The notes under the pieces: model-generated | Told to the model about the DNA's origin: nothing | The model's input: the letters and a program-made list of their open reading frames with translations, nothing else | Database searches by the model: none | Translations under genes and position numbers: made by a program | NCBI GenBank assembly: GCA_025786725.1 | Contig: JAHLTZ010000110.1 | Location: forward strand, 1-26,601 | Source of the DNA: Syncephalis fuscata | Lineage: Eukaryota > Zoopagomycota > Zoopagomycetes > Zoopagales > Piptocephalidaceae | Reading direction: 5' to 3' | DNA: 26,601 nucleotides | Shown here: piece after piece, positions 1 to 11,935 of the stretch | Layout of the letters: the number at the start of each line of letters is the position of its first letter | Numbering within the stretch: the first letter of the stretch is position 1

Positions 1-1700
1 TAATTAATAAATATTTTTAAATTTTAACCAACAAATAAAATTATACTGATTTATCTAAAGTATTTCAGATATTAAATTTAGCAATTAAACAATTCTGAAT
101 TACATGAAAATACTATTACTGTTTTGATATTCCTGACAGGGTCTTGCAAAAGTGTGACCAAGAGATATACCATGCGATTGTATAGCCAGTTAAAGTCGCA
201 TGTGATTAATCACAAGAATAATATACCTGTCCGATATTAGTACCGATTACTAGTAACAAACGTTTATTACGACAATATGACGAGTAGCTACTTGTTAGTT
301 GCAGGCATGTGAGCAGTTACCTGAACTAATATGCTGCACTAATGATGAAATACTACAAGGCATTCCAGTTCTATTATTAGTTATGTTTACTATATAATGA
401 TAGCTTTATTCAATATCAATAAAGAAATAATCAAGTTTCTAGTCCAATATTATTTCTACTTAGTGTCATACAAGTTATTCAGTTTATTATAGTTAAACTG
501 TGGTAATTAATGACCAATAAGGAATAATTTTATTATAAAAGCAATACAACCAAACAACACACTGTATTCTGAGCGTTAATGTAAGCGTTAATAAGCATCA
601 GAAATTAACGTTACAGAATAGCAACAGGATAAGATGTTGTTTGGTCATCTAAGTTGCGATTTCTAAAACTAGAAGCATAACAGCATTATTACTTTAATCA
701 ACTCAAGTTAACTAGCTGGTGTATCAAGAAAGAGTAAAGATATGCAAAATAAAGCCGCCAACATGGCATTTTCCATTGATAAACTAAAACAATCTACTCG
801 TAATATTCATTTCTAAATTCCACATTAGCCGCGCCAATGTTCTAATTTAAAAAATTTGTGGAACATGGCGAAAGAAGCTTAAAATGGTGTTGTGACAGAT
901 CATTTCATCCACTTGATTTGTACTAAATATTATAATACTTTTATTAGCTAAATAAAAACAACTCTTACACAATATTAAGTACACTATTGGTTATTTAATG
1001 TGATTTGGCAGTTAAATAGCTATAATAGCCATATATTTAAACAAAATATTTGCTTTATTAAAAATGAAGCTGAGTGGTGAGTATTATTGGTTATTAAAAT
1101 ATTTATTTATCATTACTATTGCACTGTACATATTTGCACTGTATACATATACTATGTGTCCGTCTATATCATTAATATTGTATATTGCAAAAACTATATT
1201 AACAAAAACTAAAAGTTTATTGCTAACTGTATTCTTTTAGTAGATTTTAATTCATTTTGTTCATTACTCTTGGTTAATTGCATACAGTATAGTCTCACTA
1301 TCACTATTCACGTATTTGATTTGTTTATTTATTCTATAATATTTTATGCTTTATTGTCATGTTTTATTAAAAAAACGTTTTTATTCTAATTTAGTATAAT
1401 ATTATTTGGCTATATGGTAATAATAGTTTTTTCACTATCTATACCAATCTATGCTTATAGCTAATACGATATAATTGTACATGTCTTTTGTCAATTTAAC
1501 TATTTAATTAATGATTATCGGTTTTTAGATATCAATAAAACATGATTATAAATATAGCTATTTGATTGTATATAGTTAGGATGGAACCATAGGTTTATTA
1601 CAATAAACTTGCACAGTTGAATAGAAACAACTAGATGCAAATATGTTGATAAAATAATGATTCCATTGATTAAAGAATGGATAAACCGGAGCATTGGCCA
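1..1700. other. AT-rich intergenic region with no gene recognised
   Basis: No long open frame, splice-paired exon series or RNA gene could be supported here. The right edge (about 1650-1770) is similar to 14200-14322, downstream of the second microexon gene, and belongs to the 3' flank of microexon gene A. Confidence 0.6.
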
Positions 1701-1818
1701 AAACTTGATATATAAATAGACTGGACGGCGTAGTTGTCAAATGGTCTTGCTTTTCACTGAGTATATACCTAAAGTGTATTGGAATAGTGGTTTGATTTCA
1801 CCACCAATGCTGATGCTC

Positions 1819-3551
1819 TTATGGTTGTGGGTTATCTGCATTTATAAAGAAAGATATTACATGTCATATAATTAATGTATAATCTATCAATATACAGTAC
1901 TACTTACTGCCTATTATATTAAGTTATTGATACACACAGTATATAGCATTTGGTCAGTACATAGTCAATTAATATACAATGCTACTTACATTCTATTAAT
2001 ATTAAATTGTTGATGAATACAGTAAATAACATTTAGTTAGTGAGTAGCCAGTTAGTATACAATACAACTTACGCTCTATTGATATTAAGTTGTTGATGGA
2101 TACAGTAAATAGCATGTAATTAGTGAGTAGCCAGTTAGTATACAATACAACTTACTATCTATTAGTAGCAAGTTATTGATACACAAAATACACAATATAT
2201 AATTAATAAATAGTCAAGTAATATACAATACTACTTGCCGCCTATTATATTAAGTTGTTGATGCGCACATTATATAGCATGTGGTCAGTACATAGTCAAT
2301 TAATATAAAATTATACTTACAATCTATCAATAATGTTGTTGATTTATAGAGTACATAATATATAATTAGTAAACGGTACATAATATACAATACACTTACA
2401 GGCTATTAATATTAAATAATTAATACAATTAGTAAATAGTATAGTTAATGTATAGTCAGTTGATATACAATATCACTTACTCACTATTAATATTAAATAA
2501 TTAATACAATTAGTAAATAGTATAGTTAATGTATAGTCAATTAATATACAATATCACTTACCGCCTATTAATATTAAATAATTAATACCATTAGTAAACA
2601 AATAGTTAATGTATAATTAGCTAATATACAATATCACTTACATTCTATTAATATTAAATAATTAATACCATTAGTAAATAGCATAGTTAATATATAGTCA
2701 GTTGATATATACTACTACTTACTGCCTATTAATAAGGTTGTTGATGCATACAATACATAACACGTAATTAGTGAATAGTTAGCTAATATACAATAGCACT
2801 TACATCCTATTAATATCAAGTTATTGATACACACAGCATATAGTATATAATTAATCAATGCTCACTTAATATACAATACAACTTACTTTCTATTAGTGCC
2901 AAGTTATTGATACATATAATACACAATATATAATTAGTGCATAGTCAGTTAATATACAATACAACTTACTTTCTATTATAGTAAATTGTAATACACACAA
3001 TACATGGTATACAATTAATTTATAAGTCAGTAACATACAATGCTACTTACTGCCTATTAATATTAAATCATTAATACACACAACACATAATATACAATTA
3101 GCCAATGCTCAATTAATGTACAATATGACTTACAATCTATTATATTAAGTTGTTGATACACACAATGTATCACATAAAATTAGCACATAGTCGGTTAATA
3201 CACAATACATCTTACCATCTATGGTATTAAGTTATGTATACACGTAATACATGTTATTAATTAATTTATAAGCCAGTAATATATAATATCACTTACCGCC
3301 TATTAGCATTAAGTTAATAATACACATAGTATATAACATGCAATTAATGAGTAATTACAGTTAATAAGCAATACAACTTACAATCTAATAGCATCATTAG
3401 TTAGAAATATTATTGGTAAGCAAATGCTATGGCATATTTATTGTTATTGCAACATACCACGACGAACTAAAGCTGGATCAGCATCCACAATGGCTGTAGC
3501 GGCTATCAAAGCCACAAAGATGGTGCAAACGACGGCAATGGAAAGCTTCAT
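1819..3551 (-). CDS. Microexon gene A: secreted six-cysteine peptide built from nineteen 3-nt exons
   Basis: Exon 1 (3551-3458, 94 nt) encodes a start Met, a hydrophobic signal peptide (TIFVA core), a likely cleavage site after Val-Asp-Ala (residue 24) and Arg-Arg at residues 30-31, and ends in phase 1 at a GTATGT donor. Nineteen exons of exactly three nucleotides follow, each between a TAG acceptor and a GTAAGT-type donor. The last exon (from 1835) carries TAA at 1821-1819. The joined frame has no stop and predicts 55 residues. The 24 residues after Arg-Arg hold six Cys spaced C-x2-C-x3-C-x1-C-x3-C-x3-C, with Lys, Arg and Asp between them. The 168-nt CDS is spread over 1,733 bp and cut by 20 introns of 72-82 nt, one a GC-AG intron (donor at 2238). 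The Arg-Arg is a plausible Kex2 site, so the microexons would encode the mature peptide. Function is unknown: effector, antimicrobial and signalling roles are all possible. Splicing is inferred, without transcript evidence. Confidence 0.85.
1908..3384 (-). repeat. Array of intron plus 3-nt exon units in gene A
   Basis: Diverged tandem units of about 80 bp. In order of transcription the 3-nt exons are 3384-3382, 3299-3297, 3218-3216, 3136-3134, 3053-3051, 2972-2970, 2889-2887, 2806-2804, 2725-2723, 2644-2642, 2564-2562, 2483-2481, 2402-2400, 2323-2321, 2241-2239, 2158-2156, 2075-2073, 1992-1990 and 1910-1908. Intron bodies resemble each other: TATTGTATATTAA-like just after the donor, CTAATTA-like in the middle and TTAATATTAATAG-like at the acceptor. 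The triplets vary while the splice signals stay constant, the opposite of a neutral minisatellite. Confidence 0.85.
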
Positions 3552-3675
3552 GGTGATATTGATTTGTTAAGACAAACAAATAAAAGAAATAGTAGAGTGT
3601 GGTTGGTGTAAAGTGGAGAGTAGTGTGTGTTTAGTAAGAAGTAGAGTGGGATGATGATATCGCAGTTATTTGTGT

Positions 3676-3706
3676 ATATTTTGTGGGCTATTTAAACTTA
3701 TGATTA
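3676..3706 (-). promoter_or_regulatory. Core promoter of gene A, shared with gene B
   Basis: The minus strand reads TTTAAATAG (3696-3688), a TATA-like box about 137 nt upstream of the ATG, followed by CCCACAAAATA. Gene B has CTTAAATAG then CTCACAAAATA about 134 nt before its ATG, and both are preceded by AATCATAA or AATCAAAG. Sequence and spacing are both kept, which suggests common regulation. Confidence 0.55.
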
Positions 3707-3838
3707 TGCTGAGTACTAGTATACTGTAGTATACGATATATACCATTGATGTGTGATATGAACCAATAAAGCAATCCAAACAATGAATTGAGGTGCGCGT
3801 GTACCAATAGACTCATGCCGTAATAGGATGTATCTCAG

Positions 3839-3901
3839 CCTTGCTTTTAATCTGCTCGGTCTTGATTTTAACCTGCCCGGCCTTTACTTCAATCTGCTAG
3901 T
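3839..3901. repeat. Three imperfect 21-bp tandem repeats
   Basis: Three 21-bp copies lie head to tail (3839-3859, 3860-3880, 3881-3901) with the shared core TTTTAATCTGCTCGG and variants. On the minus strand one frame is open through all copies and reads as Gln-led heptads (QIEVKAG, QVKIKTE, QIKSKAE), preceded by a TAG and closed by TGA. No adjoining exon was found, so this is listed only as a repeat. Confidence 0.5.
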
Positions 3902-6072
3902 CATTTACACAAATGATGTAAGGGTGTTCGTAATTCAGTACTATGGGATAAAAATTGGCATATTAGCCTGAATTTTTTGTTACACGATTTAACTATTTGG
4001 TAAAAACGATAATGAAGTCTTTGCTGCCATCTCTACTGATTTGATTCTCAATATCTGTTGCATACAGAATAGCACACAACAACACTGATGCAAAAACAAG
4101 TTTGATATGTTAAACTGGTATTTTATACAGGTTTTACTGCCATACATAGGTCAGCTGTAGTTTTAGATTATAAAGTGTGCTGATTGGTACATGAGTGCAT
4201 TTCATTCAACACTATGCCCATTGTTATGGGGCAATCATTGCTTTGAATTCACAAACGCATTACATCCAGGCATATCATGCCACATGTTGTGCAACTACCA
4301 TCATTCAAATGGCGGCTAATCTAAACCACATGAAATTAAATATACAATAAGTATTGTTTGTAGCATAATGCATCACAGCATTTTGAGCAATGGAACATTC
4401 CAACAAGTCATTTTCGTCATCAGTTTTCAGCTGTAAACTAGATTGCATTGGCTAAATTACACGCAATACAATATGCAGACACCAGAATAAACACAATAGA
4501 AAGTTCTGCTCAAATATTACCAATTTCAGTGCATAGTGTCGATGGATTGCATATCGATGAGTAATCATCCAAGGCCTAGGTACTACTTACATTTTCGAAA
4601 CCAATCCTAGCAAGTTAAGCAAGATAGAATATAAACGAACAAGTCAAAGCAGAAACCAATGGAAAAACAATTGGCAGCTCAAAGGATTAATGTTTTGACC
4701 TATAACAAATCATTATAACTATGCTAAACTGGACTGCGTTTATCAAAAGTTGGCTGTTGCTAATGTGACCAAAACAGCAGCAACGTTAAACCGAGATAAT
4801 GCACAAAAAACAAAGAAATGTAAATAAAATTGAATTAACAATTTTAGTAATTAAATCATTTATTATTGTCATTATAATTTATAATTATGGTTGTTTGTGA
4901 GTATAAATATTTACAATCACACTGTAACTTCTTATATACTTACATTTATACGACTACCAACTAAGTCAACTATTATAAGGCTTAGTTTAATTACTTATTA
5001 GAGTAAGCAGTTAATATTATACATTATTGCAATAATAGGAAGACAGATTAATTTTATTATTGATCATTAACGAAAGTTGTATAACTATGTATCAAAATAA
5101 ACATTGAATTAAGCGCGTAGTATTTACATGATCAAGTCATTTTTACTTTAACTCTCACATTTTTATTTACTCATTTCACTCCCTTTTTCTATTGCTATCT
5201 TATTATTCTATTCAGTAATATAGTATACAATAATACCGAATATAACAATATAAATAGCATGTGTATTTGAACATCAATAAAAAACACTATTCAATTCTTA
5301 GTCTTTATTTCCCTTATTTTACATCAACACCTGTTTAAGTAACCTCAACGGTATGCCGTATATTCTGGTTACAACTGTTGCCACAAGATCTTCCTGGTGA
5401 AGACGCTCAACTTATCATTATTGCATATGGTGGAGACCATTTGTTTTATCAATGGTTGGCAAATAATCTGCATTTACCAAGTTGATATCAAGAATGCTCA
5501 AGACAATGGTGAACATTAGGGATGCTAGTCGTCCTACCTTTTTGTCACCATAGACAAATATTTTACATCGCAAATATGCCCAAAATGCAACAGCAGAAGA
5601 TTGGGGAATAGAAGGGACCATTCAGACGCAAGAAACCACACGGTACATAGTAACAACAATAACAACTGCAGAATGGCGTGGAATCGCAATCACATGGCTT
5701 TTATTAATATTTAATCAATTTTTCTACGCATGACCAACAACAATAATGATAGGCCTCGTGAATTTCAAAGTAGTCAAATAGCATGTTACAGTATTTATTT
5801 AAATGTTTAAAATAGAAGTTATTAATATAATGTTCTGTTACATTTAATTTTATTTTATGAAAATAATAATGTTATTATATTAATATTAATATTTATTGTG
5901 AATGATCATTTAAACACAAATTAATCCAATCAATTCGTTAACTATTTAAATCACTACAATTGATTGCGTAAAATGATTTGCTGCTTTAGGGGATTAGAGT
6001 AGATATTAGCCATGTAGTTTTATTTAATTGTTAGAATCAAGAAATAAACCACATTTGTATAAAACCATTCAT
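3902..6072. other. Intergenic region without a supported gene
   Basis: AT-rich sequence between the promoter of microexon gene A and the 3' end of the pyrophosphatase gene. A 67-codon minus-strand open frame (5621-5418) contains a short hydrophobic stretch but has no supporting splice sites or recognised homology, and was not called. No RNA gene or mobile element was seen. Confidence 0.5.
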
Positions 6073-7508
6073 TTAAAGATTAGCAGCACCAGAAATAAAG
6101 AACCACTTGTCAACTATGATATTATAATTATAATCATTAATATTTACTAATCTACTCTATCGAGTAGTGCTTACCAGATGAATCAATAGGATGTGGTACC
6201 AAATTCTCGCCCTAATTAATAATAGATTATATTAGACATATTATACTTGATCAATTCATTATAGATCAATACTTGCCTGTGGAATGCTCTTAGCCACTGG
6301 ATCATCGTGTGTAATCTTGGCTGGACTGCCTTCAACCGTAAGATTGGTGCTAAAGTAAAGGATTAGTATAGATTATAATTACTTTAATAACTTACATGTT
6401 CAAATCGTATTTATCAGTCTTGGCCGGTACTTTGCCACCAATCAAACGCTTCCAGGCTTCGTGGGTCTCAGCAACAATTTCTGTGGCATATTTCTATAAT
6501 GATGGCTATGGTTAATTAACGTAGTAGCAACCATTTATAGCAACTTACCTTATTCTTGGCTTCACCACTGAATGCAAATTGATTTTCAGGCTTGCCATCA
6601 GGGATCTTATAAATACGGAACCATTCGTTGGTGGCACGGATAAGACCGGGTAAATGGCGTTCAACATCCTCAATATCTAATAACGTTAATTCATACATAT
6701 TATATAAGACATAAATACACTTTATTTAGTATTACTACTTACCATTAAGCTTGTTGGCCAATGGATCATTGACATCAATAGCCAATAATTTCCAATCAGT
6801 TTCACCTAATGGGTTGGTATACATATTTATTATTATTATTATTATTATATTATATATAAAACTACCTTCATCGAGCAAAGCCATGACACCAAGAATCTTT
6901 ACTTGTTTAACTTGACCGACATAACCGACTTGCTCACCAATTTCACAAACATCAATAGGATCGTTGTCTCCGCGTGCCTTTGTCTCTTCATGTGTATGGG
7001 TTGGATCCTCCCAAGTCTAGTAATATCAATAGAATGGTTATATAACTATTAAATTTATTTATTAATCCATTTATTTACCTGAGGCAATGCGCCATAGTTC
7101 CAAATATAGCCATGGTGTGGGAAGCAGTTGCGCACATAGCGAAGTTTACCCTTTTTAACATCTTGTTTAATAGGTGTTAATGGTTCACCTGTAGCAATCT
7201 AAATATCAACATAATATAATAAAATATTATATAATGTTAATAGTAACATAATAATTAATTACCTCTAATTTGGCATTGGTCCATCGTGGAATTTCAACAA
7301 CCATATTGACAATGGTTTTACGGTCATTGGCGTACAAAGGAATATCATGGAATGGTGATATGACAACACCGTCCTTTTCTATTATATATATAAATATAGA
7401 TATTATTAATATTATTAATATAAAAAATTAACTATTAAACTAACCGAAATAGACGCGGTGGTCTAGAGTGTTGGGAGCACCAACAACACGGGTTTTGTAT
7501 TCAGACAT
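6073..7508 (-). CDS. IPP1: Soluble inorganic pyrophosphatase
   Basis: Family I inorganic pyrophosphatase, which hydrolyses pyrophosphate to orthophosphate and so drives biosynthetic reactions in the cytosol. Ten exons join in frame to 296 residues (yeast Ipp1 has 287): 7508-7445, 7378-7263, 7198-7079, 7016-6866, 6805-6743, 6676-6549, 6493-6396, 6349-6277, 6211-6175 and 6113-6073. Diagnostic segments are [34 protein letters not shown], the metal-binding signature [32 protein letters not shown] and the C-terminal DKWFFISGA. The start [21 protein letters not shown] aligns with the usual N-terminus. Intron 8 has a GC donor (GCAAGT, 6276-6271). The gene is divergent from VPS52. Confidence 0.97.
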
Positions 7509-7971
7509 GGCTGTAGTAGTAAGAACGCGACGGTAAATAAGCGAGTAGGTAGTAGATAGAGAGGCAAGTGGTGTGGTTGGAACGAGACAATGACGCGTTC
7601 GAGTGATCAATGGAAAAGAAAGAGAAAGAAGAGGCGGCGTTCTCAGTCTCATGTTTGAAGATAAGCAGCCTCGAAGTGGCAGGTGCGGTATTTTGATAAC
7701 AGTTGCCATTCTCAACTATCTCTGTGTGTGTGTGTATCTCTAAGATGCAGGTAAAAAAATGTACAACCTTTCTTTTACGTTGATTTCGCTAATTGGTTTC
7801 ATAGTCTATCTTGATTGATTCAAGTCTATTTGAAATAAGATTCAGATGGATACGTGTCATATCAATAGAAACACAAGTAGTTTGATATTGAGCAACGACA
7901 CTATTGCTATTGCTACGGTTAGAAGACTATTATTATTACTGCTATTACTGCTATCTCATCAACTGGTCAGC
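7509..7971. promoter_or_regulatory. Shared divergent promoter region of IPP1 and VPS52
   Basis: About 460 bp separate the IPP1 ATG (minus) from the preferred VPS52 ATG (plus). A short TG repeat lies near 7724-7735. If VPS52 starts at 7846 instead, the region shrinks to about 340 bp. No specific factor site is claimed. Confidence 0.4.
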
Positions 7972-10783
7972 ATGTCTCAACATATTAACACGGTTGCTTT
8001 AACCTCGAATGCGACAGCTGAGGTAAAGCTAGATGGTGTACACTGAAAGGACAGTGCTCTAATACTAGTGTATAGGATATTCGACTAGCTAAAGATGTAC
8101 GGAAACATGCAGTTGAAGTAGCCGATGAATTAAAGGGCCTTGAGCTGATTTATGCAGCAAAGTGTAAATATTAACTAACAACTAGTAGAATAGACATGCT
8201 AATTATCACGCTAGATAGCAAACAGATGCCGCGTGCATTAGCAATACAAGAAGAAATTGAGGTAGGCACAAACGAACATTAATCCATTAGAAACCAATAA
8301 TTAATAGTGAAGGATAGCAATGTCAACATCTAGTAGATAGTATGGAAGAGACACTATTGGGATTTCAAACATCGTTGGCTGAAGTAAGTCGCGGTATTAT
8401 GCATATTCAACAAAGTTCTGCCACCATGACACAACATTTACATAATCGCAAAGTAAGTGATCATCAATACACGTAATTATTTGTTGATTTATCATTAGAT
8501 TGGACAACAAGCATTGGATAGAAATTTAACTAAATTAGTGGTGCCGCCCTCATTGATTGTGTAAGTGGATAATGTTAGTATTAGTGTATTTAATAGCTCA
8601 ATATATTTGCTAGAACCATTCTACAACAGCCTATTGATGATCCATATATGGATGCATTAGCGATTCTTCATGCCAAATTACAATATGCACGACGATTAGA
8701 AATGGACAAAACACAGCTCCCGTCCGATTTACGTGATGCACTTGAACGGCTAAGATTAGCGGTAATTACTCGTTATGTATCTGTTCATCAAGTAGTAATT
8801 AATCTTAAATACATATAGGCAACAGCTCGTGTACGAAAGTTTTTATTAGAAAAGGTTGAATCCCTACGAGTACCCAATACTAATGTTCAAATTATTCAAC
8901 AAGCCGTACTATTACGGCATCAACCAGCATTCCGATTCCTTAGAAAATGGCATGTAGAGGCCGCTTCCGAGATACTACAGTCTTATATCAATGCCATGAT
9001 GCTATACTATTTAGATAACTTTGAACAATATAGTCGTGGGCTATGGCGGTTACTTGTATGTAATTCTGGCTTGTATAATAAACAAAGCGGCTATAATAAT
9101 AATAACTGTTCTATTTATTAGGCACCTGTAGTAGAAAAGAACGATTTAACTATCTGGGATGATACAAGTAAATCGTGTAAGTAAATTACGGTATTCAAGT
9201 TATATATTCACTGTATATACATAGTGTTTGCAACTTATAAAGCAGCCGCTTCACCCGAGACGTTTAAAGTCGCAGAACGGATAAAAATACTCGGCTCTAC
9301 CGATGGTGAAGTTATTTTAGCCCATATGGCCGAAGGATCTATGGTAAGTCGTCAGTCTATCGAATATAGATAAGCGACAGGAATGAGGCATTTTACTAAT
9401 AGTTGGATCATGAATAGACATTTCCATTAGAAAAGATTATACGCAGTATTCACGCGGCTCTTCGTGATAATGCCTGTGCAGAGTTTGTATTTATTTTACA
9501 GTTTTTTATTCATCGTTCCGAGTCAGAAGGGGCCGACATATTTACCAAAGTATTTCGGCCTACATTAAATGCACTATTGGTGGGTTATTTAAACAATTGC
9601 CATTATCGACGTATGACTTGTAATACTGATCTATCAATGATTACTAGGCCGATATACGACATGCAGTAGAAAATTCGTTTGATATACTGGGCTTAATTAT
9701 GTCGGTACGTGTACTTGAGCAGATTGGCATTGAAATGGAACGACGCCAAATGTCCATTCTCGACCATTACCTACAAGAGGCCATTATGACTATTTGGCCC
9801 AAGTATCAATTGTTGATTGATCGTATTGTTCGTAATATCCGCGAATTACCAGTTAAAAAACTTACGAATAATATTCAAGTTGGACCACACACGGTAGTAA
9901 TCAATACTATCTGTTATAACCATCTGCTCATCGCTATTTACATATAATTAGACCACAGTAAAATTTGCCGAATTAATTGCCGCCATTCTTGAACTATCTT
10001 TGGGTCCAAATGATGGTGTCGTGCAAAATAGGTGGGCAAATTATTGGTAACATTTATTTATCACTTAATTTTTAACGTATCTATGATCAGTCTTTTGAAA
10101 TTAAGATCTGAATTTAATACGCTATTTGATAAAATGGCCGCTTCATTTCCGGCCATGGTAGATCGACATGCATTTTTTATTAATAACCTTGCCTCCATTC
10201 TTTCCAAATTAGTAGGTATTTATGGGTGGTTATACTATTGAATACACGGCTCTACTTGGTTCGCTTTTTCTTACACTGACATATACTGGACAATTAGTCA
10301 CGATCTAGCGGAGAGGAACCAGTATTATTACATTATCAACAAGCATATGAAACTCATGTAACCGAACTCGTAGAACAGTTGCTCGATCAGCATTTTCCAG
10401 AGCTGGCCCATTTGGCACGAGCAGCAGAAGCCGCTGCACCCACCCTTCCCAATTGCGATCAAGGTAGGCTGATAGACATTATTGCCAGAATAGTTTATAT
10501 GCTGACACGATGCGTGTTTATAGATCAATTGGCGCATATTTCTCAAAATTTCAACGAACGATGGATGAATGAAATCGATGAGCTTAACCATAAGGTTCAA
10601 CAGCGTATCAGCAGTCATCAGGCTCAGGTTGAACTGATGCAGGCCATTCTCTCCCGTCTTATGGCCTACTATACGCATTTCTATCTTTTACTCGAACAAG
10701 TACTTGATGTCCATGCACTCGACTGGACACCGCTAGGTGTGCAGACATTGATGGTAGATATTAAACGATTTGCATTTCAATAG
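7972..10783 (+). CDS. VPS52: Vps52-like subunit of the GARP/EARP tethering complex
   Basis: Vps52/Sac2 family protein, a core subunit of the GARP complex that tethers endosome-derived vesicles at the trans-Golgi. Fifteen exons join in frame to about 658 residues: 7972-8022, 8076-8163, 8215-8261, 8318-8452, 8499-8560, 8614-8761, 8819-9055, 9122-9176, 9225-9343, 9418-9579, 9648-9893, 9952-10031, 10091-10211, 10298-10463 and 10524-10783. Family landmarks are the coiled-coil VDSMEETLLGFQTSLAEVS, LVVPPSLIV, the segment RVRKFLLEKVESLRVPNTN, LLRHQPAFRFLRKWH, and a C-terminal part ending LMVDIKRFAFQ. An in-frame ATG at 7846 would add 42 residues with a run of nine Leu; it is judged less likely. Several donors are unusual (GTGGGT at 9580, GTGGGC at 10032). 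The stop lies 28 bp from the 3' end of the opposing Mim2-like gene. Confidence 0.92.
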
Positions 10784-10811
10784 CGCCTTGCCGATCGGCC
10801 GATTTGATTTA

Positions 10812-11211
10812 CTAGAGAGAAGTCGTTGTAGCTGCTAATAACCAGCGGCGTCCTACACCTAGCCAGGCCTCCCAGTAGTTGGTCCACACTGTATACAATC
10901 ACAGACAGACGAATATATGAATAAATACATGCATAAATACATAAATACGCGTCAGTGCTTAATAACTTGCCCCAAAATGCAAACCGTCGTCCAAACCAGC
11001 GACCAATAAACGGAATAGCAATACCCGTTACTAGAAACTTCAATTCGCGTATATTCTCCTCCCACTCGGCTTCCCAGTCGGAATCATCGTCGTCATCACT
11101 GTACTTTGCTATACTATCCTCGTCTGTGTCTGACCATATAGAGTCAGATAGCAATGAATCATTAGCTATGGACGCATCGACGTCCAACCCAGTTGTGTCC
11201 GTGTCTGACAT
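10812..11211 (-). CDS. Mim2-like small mitochondrial outer-membrane protein
   Basis: Two exons (11211-10971 and 10888-10812) join in phase 1 to about 105 residues. The N-terminal half is very acidic (YSDDDDDSDWEAEWEENI). It is followed by one membrane segment, FLVTGIAIPFIGRWFGRRFAFW, and a short tail WTNYWEAWLGVGRRW. An acidic cytosolic head, a single helix with the GRxxGRRF element and an aromatic tail fit Mim2, a subunit of the fungal MIM complex that inserts helical proteins into the mitochondrial outer membrane. This family call rests on architecture and remembered motifs, not an alignment. The 82-nt intron has a GC donor (GCAAGT, 10970-10965). Without splicing the frame stays open to 10777, giving a less plausible Cys- and Tyr-rich tail. 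Confidence 0.6.
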
Positions 11212-11229
11212 GACGAAGCAAAAATAAAA

Positions 11230-11935
11230 AACTAAAAGGGAAGAAGAAAGAGAAAGACAAGTGGATGTTTGGCTAGGTGGAACTAAGCATAGTTGTATAT
11301 TATTAATAATTTATAATGATATGTTATTTGCTGCTGTTTGGCGTTCTTCAATGGTCGATGCCATGGCTGGTGCACGACGAAGTTGGGCCACGCTGTCGCA
11401 AATGAGCTTTTAAAACAAGCAAGCGATAAGTAACAGATGTGTACATTTGTATACACTGATAGTCCACTGTTTATGTATCGTTTACTTTGCTACACTATGC
11501 GCTAGTGTCTTTTATTTCCAATATATAGTAATTTTACTCCTTCGTCATATACTTTATCTTCTTATTCATGCTTAGCCCATTGCTAATTCCATTTTGTCTA
11601 TTTTACAATGAATTGTGCGCAGATGATACTATATACTATTACTAGCTACTGTCATATGAATAAACTTATTAGCATTTCTATGATAATTAAATTAATGGAC
11701 AGTTCGTTTAAATTGACGCTTATTGACTATTAAAAGCATTAATAAAATAATACTTGAACAATAATGATTTAGAATAAATTCGAATTTATTGCTTATGACA
11801 TTTAGTTTTGCAATTTAAGATACTATGGCTGGTAATATAACTAAGTATTATACTCATAAACAACGGGAAGTGAATTGGGTATACGATAGTTATGTTTATA
11901 TGCCGAAAATATTATCTGTAAACTCGGTTTTATTG
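11230..11935. other. Intergenic region with one orphan exon-like frame
   Basis: AT-rich spacer. At 11406-11311 (minus) a 31-codon frame follows an AG acceptor-like site and ends in TAA (LICDSVAQLRRAPAMASTIE and on). Its composition is coding-like, but no upstream exon or start could be paired with it, so it may be the remnant last exon of a lost gene. Confidence 0.35.

Noticed and set aside
1861-3420. CRISPR array or minisatellite
   Set aside because: The units are not near-identical repeats with unique spacers. The constant parts are splice signals on one strand, and the triplets between them form an open frame after the signal exon.
5418-5621. 67-codon minus-strand frame with a hydrophobic stretch, as a possible third signal exon
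   Set aside because: It lacks the 94-nt length, the Arg-Arg end and a following microexon array, and matches no family.
10328-10678. 116-codon minus-strand frame inside VPS52
   Set aside because: It is antisense to well-supported VPS52 exons and has no family resemblance.
10955-11227. 90-codon plus-strand frame
   Set aside because: It is antisense to the Mim2-like exon; its Ser-rich composition mirrors the acidic codons of the opposite strand.
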